From the NCBI RefSeq assembly GCF_000153025.1, contig NZ_CH672429.1:857079-921078 (forward strand): a DNA stretch of 64,000 nt. Direction: 5' to 3'. The stretch comes from Marinomonas sp. MED121 (GTDB lineage Bacteria; Pseudomonadota; Gammaproteobacteria; Pseudomonadales; Marinomonadaceae). Numbering within the stretch: the stretch's first letter is position 1; each line of letters begins with the position of its first letter. Shown here one piece after another: positions 55,901 to 64,000 of the stretch. The notes beneath the pieces were generated by a model, which was not told the DNA's origin, did no database searches, and saw only the letters and a program-made list of their open reading frames with translations. Position numbers and translations under genes: made by a program.

Positions 55901-56581
55901 ATGGCAAAAATCAATACGCACAGACCAGGTTCTCCCAAGCTGATTGATATTAGCCAAACATTACGTACAGGCATTCCTGTATGGCCTGGGGATACGGCCT
56001 ATGAAAGTAAAACTATCTGGCACATAGATGAGCAATGCCCTGTCAATGTGTCATGGCTACATTGCTCAACCCACACAGGCACCCATGCCGATGCGCCCTA
56101 TCATTATGACCAAGCAGGCAAAATGATGGATCAAGTGGCACTCGATGCCTATATCGGCCCATGTCAGGTTATTGACCTTAGTTTGCAAGAAATTGATAGC
56201 AGAAGTATTTCATTAGCCCACTGCCAAGCTTTGATAGACACACAAAGCTCTGCAATAGAAAGGGTTTTATTTAAAACTTATCAACACTTCCCTAGCGATA
56301 AGTGGGATGAAGATTTCGTGAGCATTAGCCATGAATTGATTGATTGGCTAGCAAATAAAGGGTGTATCTTAGTGGGATTAGATAGCCCATCACTCGATCC
56401 ACAAAATGCTAAAAACCTGGCCGCCCATAACGCCATCAAACACCACAAAATGGCTATTTTAGAAGGCTTGGTTTTTGATCAGGTCAATGCTGGACACTAT
56501 GAACTTATTGCTCTGCCGCTTAAACTTGCAAGCCTAGATGCGTCACCTGTAAGAGCCATTTTACGCACTTCAACATTATAA
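55901..56581 (+). CDS. kynB: Kynurenine formamidase (arylformamidase)
   Basis: A zinc-type cyclase-family hydrolase converting N-formylkynurenine to kynurenine and formate. The motifs ISQTLRTGIPVWPGDT and HTGTHADAPYHY (metal ligands, near residue 60) and LVGLDSPSLDP, then HHKMAILEGLVFD are seen. Length (226) is a little over the usual ~210. It lies 1 bp after kynA and 14 bp before kynU. Confidence 0.94.
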   Translation: MAKINTHRPGSPKLIDISQTLRTGIPVWPGDTAYESKTIWHIDEQCPVNVSWLHCSTHTGTHADAPYHYDQAGKMMDQVALDAYIGPCQVIDLSLQEIDSRSISLAHCQALIDTQSSAIERVLFKTYQHFPSDKWDEDFVSISHELIDWLANKGCILVGLDSPSLDPQNAKNLAAHNAIKHHKMAILEGLVFDQVNAGHYELIALPLKLASLDASPVRAILRTSTL

Positions 56582-56595
56582 GACAGGAAGCCGTC

Positions 56596-57864
56596 ATGAC
56601 ACCCTCTAATACAAGCGCCCCCACAATGATTGTGACTCAGCAAGACTTTCTTGATCTAGATAAGCAAGACCCTCTTGCCAGTTTGCGCGACCAATTTGAA
56701 ATTCCTACAGGTCTCATTTATCTCAACGGTAACTCGCTAGGTGTGTTGCCAAAAGCCGCAAAAGCCCGAATGGCTGATGTGATTAGCCGAGAATGGGGAG
56801 AAGGTCTGATTAGAAGCTGGAACACCTATAATTGGATCAGCTTACCACAAAGAATTGGCGCGAAACTGGCTGGAATCATAGGCGCTAAAGAGCATGAGGT
56901 CATTGTTTCAGACTCTACTTCTGTCAATCTGTTCAAACTGGCAGCAGCGGCAGTTAAGCTGCGCCCAAACCGCACTAAAATTATCACAGAGCCAGGCAAC
57001 TTCCCGACTGATTTATACATCTTAAACGGCGTAAAAAACTTCATTAATCAAGAGATAGAAATCATTACCGTGCCAAGTAATGAAGTAATGCAACACATAA
57101 ATGAAGACACTGCCTTAGTGTGCCTTACTCATGTACATTATAAATCTGGCACCATGCTCAATATGAAAGACATCACAACAGCAGCCCATGCCAAAGGCGC
57201 TTTAATGATGTGGGATTTAAGTCATAGTACGGGCGCAGTCCCTTTAGCTTTAAATGACGCAAACGCAGACCTTGCCGTCGGTTGTGGCTATAAGTATTTA
57301 AACGGCGGACCAGGCGCCCCCGCTTTTCTTTATGTGGCTGACAAACACCTTAAAGAGTTAGAGCAACCCTTAACTGGCTGGTTCGGCCATGCAAACGCTT
57401 TTGCCATGAGTGATGACTTTGAAGCCGCCCCAGGAATAGAAAAAACCCTATGCGGCACAACCCCAGTAATAGGTGCTTCCGCTTTAGAAGTGGGCGTCGA
57501 TATCATGACAAAAGTGGAGCCTCAACAATTAAGGGATAAATCATTAGCACTCAGTGAATATTTTATTCGTTTAATGGAACCACTTTGTGAGACTTATGGT
57601 TTTGAATTAGCGACACCTAAAGATCAATCGATAAGAGGTAGCCAAGTGTCATACACACACCCTGAAGGTTACGCTATTATGCAAGCCTTAATTGCCCAAG
57701 ACATCATAGGGGACTTTAGAGCGCCAAACATCTTACGCTTTGGTTTTGCCCCCCTTTATGTGCAGTACATTGATCTTTGGAATACAGTCAAAGCATTAGA
57801 GAAGATCATGCATGAAGGCAGCTGGGACCAAGCACAGTTCAGAGCTAAAAATAAGGTCACATAA
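56596..57864 (+). CDS. kynU: Kynureninase
   Basis: A PLP enzyme that splits kynurenine to anthranilate and alanine. YLNGNSLGVLPKAAKARMAD near residue 41, DLSHSTGAVPLALNDANADL and the PLP-binding GCGYKYLNGGPGAPAFLYV (Lys near residue 234), then GWFGH, are characteristic. Length (422) is normal. It is the third gene of the kyn operon, so tryptophan is degraded to anthranilate; no anthranilate-degrading genes are in the window. Confidence 0.96.
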   Translation: MTPSNTSAPTMIVTQQDFLDLDKQDPLASLRDQFEIPTGLIYLNGNSLGVLPKAAKARMADVISREWGEGLIRSWNTYNWISLPQRIGAKLAGIIGAKEHEVIVSDSTSVNLFKLAAAAVKLRPNRTKIITEPGNFPTDLYILNGVKNFINQEIEIITVPSNEVMQHINEDTALVCLTHVHYKSGTMLNMKDITTAAHAKGALMMWDLSHSTGAVPLALNDANADLAVGCGYKYLNGGPGAPAFLYVADKHLKELEQPLTGWFGHANAFAMSDDFEAAPGIEKTLCGTTPVIGASALEVGVDIMTKVEPQQLRDKSLALSEYFIRLMEPLCETYGFELATPKDQSIRGSQVSYTHPEGYAIMQALIAQDIIGDFRAPNILRFGFAPLYVQYIDLWNTVKALEKIMHEGSWDQAQFRAKNKVT

Positions 57865-57999
57865 ATTCAAAGAATAAACCTTAAGCCACAAGCCTAGGGT
57901 GACATAAAAAGGGCTTTGTGGGTTATTACTTAACTCACATAGCCATATATTAATCACTAGTTAATTGCCTATCAGGCAACTTATAACGAGGAAAACACC

Positions 58000-58275
58000 A
58001 TGGTCACAGGTATCATTTTAATTAATGTAGAACGCTCTAAAACTAACGAAGTGGCTAAATCTTTAGCTGAAGTAAAAGGTATTACTGAAGTTTTTTCTGT
58101 TGGCGGCCGCTTCGATCTAGTTGCCCTTTGTCGCGTTAACAATAACGAGCAATTAGCTGACCTCGTTAACGTTGCTATGGCCAATGACTTGCGTATTAGT
58201 AAAACAGAAACCTTAATCTCCTTCCAAACCTTTTCAAAACATGATCTAGATACCATGTTTTCGATTGGAAACTAG
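58000..58275 (+). CDS. Stand-alone Lrp/AsnC ligand-binding (RAM) domain protein
   Basis: A 91-residue protein consisting only of the Lrp/AsnC effector domain: MVTGIILINVERSKTNEVAK, then SLAEVKGITEVFSVGGRFDL, then C-terminal ISKTETLISFQTFSK. It has no helix-turn-helix. Such proteins may bind amino acids or modulate full-length Lrp proteins. It is 135 bp after kynU on the same strand, so it may be cotranscribed or separately expressed. AACGAGGAAA lies before the ATG. Link to tryptophan sensing is inference. Confidence 0.87.
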   Translation: MVTGIILINVERSKTNEVAKSLAEVKGITEVFSVGGRFDLVALCRVNNNEQLADLVNVAMANDLRISKTETLISFQTFSKHDLDTMFSIGN

Positions 58276-58283
58276 GTTGGGAC

Positions 58284-58322
58284 ATAGGCCGCTTTTATCT
58301 AAAGTGGCCTAATACCTCTTTT
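58284..58322 (+). terminator. Terminator after the Lrp-domain gene
   Basis: TAGGCCGCTTT (58285-58295) pairs with AAAGTGGCCTA (58301-58311), one G-T pair, followed by CTCTTTTT. It lies 10 bp after the stop codon and just before the convergent LysR gene. Confidence 0.75.
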
Positions 58323-58326
58323 TAGG

Positions 58327-59220
58327 CTAATCAAACAGTGCAACTAAACAATCGGCCAATTGCAAACAAGGAGAATGCTCTACCTCGTCCTTTCGGGTAA
58401 ACGCCATCCAGTCAATAAAAAAGCCACTCTCTCCAATAGACTTATAAATCAGCCTTGAATTAGCCAGATAAGGTTGTAAGGTCCATTTTGGTAAAATACT
58501 AATTCCCTTTCCAGCCTTGATAAAAGCGATAATAGTATCTGTACGTCCAACACGAATTACCTGCTGGGGAAAGGTATTATGAGGGCTAAATACCTGCTCA
58601 TATTCTCTGTGGTATTCAGGGGTAGTGGTGTCAGTGATATAGATCTGATCCAAAAAGTCTTCTACTTGCACCAGCTCTTTTTGGGCAAAATCGTGTTCAG
58701 GTAAGCAAACAGCCACCAGCTCATCCTTTAGTAAAAAGTGGCTTTGAAAGCCCGCTTGAACTTTAGCCCCAGACATAATACAGATATCCAATCGACCATT
58801 TCTAAGACAATAAAAGGCATCAGGATTAGGGTCGCTGATCAACTCAATTTCCGCATCAAGCACCTTGTCATTAAAGGCTTGATAAAGCTCGGGTAACCAG
58901 TGGCTTCCCACCCTATGATCAACGCCTAAACGCAATGTTTGATTAATTCCCGCTGAGTATTTAGCAATATCAAACTCTGCCAATTCCATCTCTTTCAAAA
59001 TCACATTAGCAGAGTGCAACAGCCGCTCACCAGCACTGGTTGGCACCAATTTTTTATTGCGTCTAATGAATAAAGGAGTGCTTAATAAACGTTCCGCCTC
59101 ACGAATACGGTGACTTAATGCCGATTGAGTAATACCCAAGATGGTCGCAGCATCTGAGACATTGCCAGTTTGTGTAATCATCTGCACCATCTGCAAATGT
59201 CGCATCCCAATTCTAGGCAT
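58327..59220 (-). CDS. LysR-family regulator (MetR-like)
   Basis: A LysR-type regulator (297 residues). The winged helix reads MPRIGMRHLQMVQMITQTGN, then VSDAATILGITQSALSHRIR, followed by the effector-binding domain. The wording HLQMVQMITQTGNVSDAA resembles MetR. The ATG at 59220 has AGGTGG 8 bases before it; the frame is open to 59232. It is convergent with the kyn operon and divergent from the membrane paralogue genes; its target cannot be told from this. Confidence 0.88.
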   Translation of the reverse strand: MPRIGMRHLQMVQMITQTGNVSDAATILGITQSALSHRIREAERLLSTPLFIRRNKKLVPTSAGERLLHSANVILKEMELAEFDIAKYSAGINQTLRLGVDHRVGSHWLPELYQAFNDKVLDAEIELISDPNPDAFYCLRNGRLDICIMSGAKVQAGFQSHFLLKDELVAVCLPEHDFAQKELVQVEDFLDQIYITDTTTPEYHREYEQVFSPHNTFPQQVIRVGRTDTIIAFIKAGKGISILPKWTLQPYLANSRLIYKSIGESGFFIDWMAFTRKDEVEHSPCLQLADCLVALFD

Positions 59221-59518
59221 GTTAACGGCCACCTAATCTTCAAAGTTGACTTATTTTAACGCTTTCATAAATCAATGACATAGAAAAAATATCGCTTCAT
59301 TTGCACAGGCATTTTCAGTGAAATCTCTTTTTTTGGGCGCATCTTGATATAAATGTGGATAAAAAGGAGATTTCTTTCTAAATATATGAAAATTCATTTT
59401 ACATCTGGTAGCCTTTTGAGAGACAAATAGGGACAAATTAAGCTAACGTCGTTGAAAATCATTGATTTCGACCTGTATATGCAACCTCCCTAAATAAAGA
59501 AAATATGAAAGGTGTAAC
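59221..59518. other. Divergent intergenic region between the LysR gene and paralogue A
   Basis: About 300 bp without a gene; the promoters of both flanking genes must lie here. I see no clear boxes. Near 59349 TTGATATAAATGTG faintly resembles one half of an FNR box. Confidence 0.4.
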
Positions 59519-60046
59519 ATGGCACGTCTAGATAGAGAAGATGACAATAGAGAAGAGCAATCATCAGAAGGTGATTTTTTTGACCAACACAAAAAGCTTT
59601 TTGTTGGTATTTTAGGCTTTTTTTTCCTATGTATCGCTGTCATTATTTCTGTAACACTAAGTTTAACCTTTTCTCCCAAACCCACATCAACCCTTGATCT
59701 TGAAACTCGCTTAGAAGAAATCACTCTAAGTGTTCAGGCCATGGAAGCCAGCATTAATGAACAAAACCTTATCCTAGCGCAAAATCAGCAAAAATATGAC
59801 GCACTGCAAACCCACTTGAAACACAGTAGTGCAACGACACTTAAGAATATTCTCATCGATCAAGAAAAGAACTTTCAAAGCTTCCTCATGGTATTAAGAG
59901 CAGGTATGCGAGACCTATCGATTGAAATACCTAATGGAGCAGACTGGTATGATGATTATAATGACCAAATGTCCAAAGCAGTAAAACGCAGTATTCAAAG
60001 ACAAGATTTACTCAACATGCTAAGAACGGGTGAAGTCACAGAGTAA
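59519..60046 (+). CDS. Unrecognised membrane coiled-coil protein, paralogue A
   Basis: A 175-residue protein I cannot assign to a family. An acidic cytoplasmic N-terminus (ARLDREDDNREEQSSEGDFF) is followed by one membrane helix (LFVGILGFFFLCIAVIISVT, residues ~25-45), a coiled-coil stretch (~60-100) and a conserved C-terminal block: LKHSSATTLKNILIDQEKNF (about 100-119), then MRDLSIEIPNGADWYDDY and RSIQRQDLLNMLRTGE. This block is repeated with strong similarity in the next two genes. Topology is likely N-in with the conserved part in the periplasm. AAGGTG precedes the ATG. Confidence 0.8.
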   Translation: MARLDREDDNREEQSSEGDFFDQHKKLFVGILGFFFLCIAVIISVTLSLTFSPKPTSTLDLETRLEEITLSVQAMEASINEQNLILAQNQQKYDALQTHLKHSSATTLKNILIDQEKNFQSFLMVLRAGMRDLSIEIPNGADWYDDYNDQMSKAVKRSIQRQDLLNMLRTGEVTE

Positions 60047-60462
60047 TCCATCAGCAGCAAGAAAAAAGGCTAAGCAGCTCAATTGATACCTTTGAATTAA
60101 CAGCCGCTTAGCCTCAATATTCCTTGATAAAAATCTATTCTGAGGCCTCTTTTGCTTTTGCTAAAAAGCGCTACTGCGACCAAAACCCTTCCCTTCCTAC
60201 CGATTTACATCTGATATAAATCAAAGATGTCATCTTTAGAGATTAATTTTGAAGACATTCAATCTCAAAATCTGCTTTTTTAAATATTCCATATAGATCA
60301 TTAAGTTAGTATTTTTTGAGTAATTAAACGTAATTAAAACAGAGTAAAACGCACCAAAACTGAGTTACATTATGTAAAATAAATCGATTTATTTACGTTT
60401 CTCTACAAAAAATGCACTTTTTGTTATTACACTAAATGGAAATAACACGCTAGGAGGTGCTT
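60047..60462. other. Intergenic region between paralogues A and B
   Basis: 416 bp without a supported gene. A perfect 9-bp stem (AGGCTAAGC at 60067-60075, GCTTAGCCT at 60106-60114) follows paralogue A and might slow transcription. An FNR-like box, CTGATATAAATCAA, lies at 60211-60224. The promoter of paralogue B lies nearer 60.4 kb. Confidence 0.5.
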
Positions 60463-61011
60463 ATGGCCGCTTTTGATTCAACTAGCCGACTTCTAGACAT
60501 TGATGAAAAAGATGGAAAGAAGGGCTCACAACAAAACCCTAACTTAATCCGTAACATGACCTATGGTATTTTGGCCTTTATCGTGGCCTGCATTATCATT
60601 GGGCTCTCTGTCAGTCTCAGTCTTTTACTCAATAAAGGGCCACAAAATCTAGCCTCTCAATCGAGCGTACAGGTTTTAACTGACAACATTGCAGCAATAG
60701 AAGAGCAACTGGAACTTAGTGCAAATCATACTGAGCAGTTTAAACAGGACTTTGATCGACTTCAGGTTCATTTACGCCATAGCAGCTCAACAGCACTAAA
60801 AAACATTCTTATCGACCAAGAGCGAAACATTCAAAACATGCTCACAATATTAAATGCCAGCATGCGCGACTTGGCCATTGATATACCAGAGGGAGAAGAT
60901 TGGTATAAAAACTACGGCGCCCAATTAAGTAAAGTACAAAGACTCAGCATGCAAAGAGAAGAACTACTTAGACTATTACAAACAGGTGAAGCTGAACTCA
61001 GCACTAAATAG
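60463..61011 (+). CDS. Unrecognised membrane coiled-coil protein, paralogue B
   Basis: A 182-residue relative of paralogues A and C. A charged N-terminus (SRLLDIDEKDGKKGSQQN), one membrane helix (YGILAFIVACIIIGLSVSLS, about residues 33-52), coiled coil and then LRHSSSTALKNILIDQERNI, MRDLAIDIPEGEDWYKNY, SMQREELLRLLQTGE. The ATG at 60463 has TAGGAGG six bases upstream; the GTG two codons earlier is inside that site. It has its own upstream region and a terminator, so expression is probably separate from A. Confidence 0.8.
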   Translation: MAAFDSTSRLLDIDEKDGKKGSQQNPNLIRNMTYGILAFIVACIIIGLSVSLSLLLNKGPQNLASQSSVQVLTDNIAAIEEQLELSANHTEQFKQDFDRLQVHLRHSSSTALKNILIDQERNIQNMLTILNASMRDLAIDIPEGEDWYKNYGAQLSKVQRLSMQREELLRLLQTGEAELSTK

Positions 61012-61023
61012 CCTTACTTACTC

Positions 61024-61060
61024 CTAAAAACCGAGAGCATTCCTGCCTCGGTTTTTTTTA
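61024..61060 (+). terminator. Terminator of paralogue B
   Basis: AAAAACCGAG (61026-61035) pairs with CTCGGTTTTT (61047-61056) and runs on in TTT. It lies 15 bp after the stop codon. Confidence 0.85.
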
Positions 61061-61281
61061 TGCTTAAAACCTCACAACAATGTAAACTTATGTAATTTCT
61101 ATATTTTTTAGAAATTGGCGACTTTTCGATTATTTTTGAGGTAGAAAAAATTATTTTTTTAAGATTTTAGATTTTTTAACCTTTTTGAAATTTATTTTAA
61201 ATAACGCATTTTTCTTTATAAAGAATGCACATTTGAAGATTAGTATACGTTTCATTACATAACATTATGATGGAGCGTAGA

Positions 61282-61845
61282 ATGGGACAATCAAATAAAT
61301 TGGGGTTTCTAGAAATAGAAGCAAAAGAAGTCGAGTCAGATCGTCACCAGGTTGGGCTCTCCCAATTTGTAAACTCGAATAAGGTGTTCTGTTTCAGCCT
61401 ATTTTTATTTCTATGCTTTTTAATATCTACCTTAGTGTCAGTTGCTGTTTCCTTGATTGTTGTACCGACACCAACACCTTCTACGCATGCAATTATGCAG
61501 CTATCAAATAGCATCAATGAAATAAAAATTGAGCAAACTCAATTGCTGAATAACTTTCACACATTTAAAGCAGAGCATACTAGCTTTGAACAAAGACTAA
61601 GCCATAGCAGTGCTTCCGTACTTAAAAATATTCTGATGGAGCAAGAGCTTAACTTTCAAAGCTTTTTGCATACTCTAAAAGCAGGCATGTTGGATTTATC
61701 TACTGAGCTTCCTAACGGGGCTGACTGGTATGAGAATTACGGCCATCAGATCACCCAAGCTCAGCAACATAGTATTAAACGTCACTCTTTACTTAATATG
61801 GTGAAAACAGATGACGCCGCTATGGTGGGAAGTGATAGCCCTTAA
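61282..61845 (+). CDS. Unrecognised membrane coiled-coil protein, paralogue C
   Basis: A 187-residue third member. After a charged N-terminus (GQSNKLGFLEIEAKEVESDR), a membrane helix (VFCFSLFLFLCFLISTLVSV, about residues 35-54) is followed by coiled coil and the conserved block: LSHSSASVLKNILMEQELNF, MLDLSTELPNGADWYENY, HSIKRHSLLNMVKTDD. The ATG at 61282 has GGAG six bases upstream; ATGs at 61267 and 61270 do not. A strong terminator follows. Function unknown. Confidence 0.8.
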   Translation: MGQSNKLGFLEIEAKEVESDRHQVGLSQFVNSNKVFCFSLFLFLCFLISTLVSVAVSLIVVPTPTPSTHAIMQLSNSINEIKIEQTQLLNNFHTFKAEHTSFEQRLSHSSASVLKNILMEQELNFQSFLHTLKAGMLDLSTELPNGADWYENYGHQITQAQQHSIKRHSLLNMVKTDDAAMVGSDSP

Positions 61846-61870
61846 ACTCACATCGACCTCATAATGTAAT

Positions 61871-61900
61871 AAAAAAACCGAGCTTAAGCTCGGTTTTTTT
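61871..61900. terminator. Bidirectional terminator between paralogue C and fadH
   Basis: AAAAAAACCGAGCTT (61871-61885) is perfectly complementary to AAGCTCGGTTTTTTT (61886-61900), a very strong stem between two convergent genes. Confidence 0.9.
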
Positions 61901-61951
61901 ATCTTTGTATACCTCTAACAACACGATCTAAAATTAAAAGACTAGTAAGGC

Positions 61952-64000
<2,049 letters not shown>

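Overview
The window looks like chromosomal DNA of a marine gammaproteobacterium of the Oceanospirillales type (Marinomonas or a close relative). This is inferred from gene content, AT-rich codon use, and the conserved housekeeping order der-bamB-yfgM-hisS-ispG-rodZ-pilF-rlmN-ndk on the minus strand. I see no rRNA, tRNA, CRISPR array, prophage or intact transposase gene.

Layout: 0.1-5 kb holds an Aer-like chemoreceptor, an AraC/GyrI-type regulator and a divergent LysR/MFS pair. 5-14 kb is a minus-strand cobalamin (corrin ring) operon: fused chelatase subunit, cobB, cbiD, cobK, cobH, cobL, cobI, cbiG and a small DUF2164 gene. 14.3-16 kb is a ZntR-like MerR regulator and an SO_0444-type metal efflux permease, with a recognisable MerR-type promoter. 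16-18.5 kb is an unusual tandem family of six small secreted proteins plus a seventh divergent member, interrupted by 33 copies of an 8-bp repeat. 18.8-20.7 kb has tpm, a ybaM-like gene and an unknown protein. 20.8-30.2 kb is the housekeeping cluster. 30.4-31.3 kb carries three decayed IS5-like MITEs around a comFB-like gene. 31.5-39 kb has an MFS exporter, a frameshifted periplasmic solute-binding-like protein and a tetR-MFP-RND efflux operon. 39.6-40.8 kb has a small cytochrome c and an outer-membrane beta-barrel. 41.1-44.1 kb is hcnABC (hydrogen cyanide synthase) with another MITE abutting its stop codon. 44.8-46.6 kb is a COG4315 lipoprotein with an ECF sigma/anti-sigma pair. 46.6-54.7 kb is iscR-sufBCDSA-sufT-sufE plus a second (IscS-like) desulfurase, with an IscR-type operator. 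55-58.3 kb is the kynurenine operon kynA-kynB-kynU followed by a stand-alone Lrp ligand-binding domain. 58.3-59.2 kb is a LysR gene. 59.5-61.8 kb has three tandem paralogues of an unrecognised membrane coiled-coil family. 62-64 kb is fadH.

How the genes work together: the cobalamin operon supplies most corrin-ring methylation and rearrangement steps but lacks cobM/cbiF, cobJ/cbiH, cobN and the late genes here. The suf operon makes Fe-S clusters, used for example by IspG, RlmN, FadH and HcnA/HcnB of this window. The kyn operon converts tryptophan to anthranilate and alanine. The two least explained loci are the small secreted protein array (16.0-18.4 kb) and the three-paralogue membrane family (59.5-61.8 kb); neither matches a family I can name. 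No database search was possible, so assignments rest on motif and sequence recognition.
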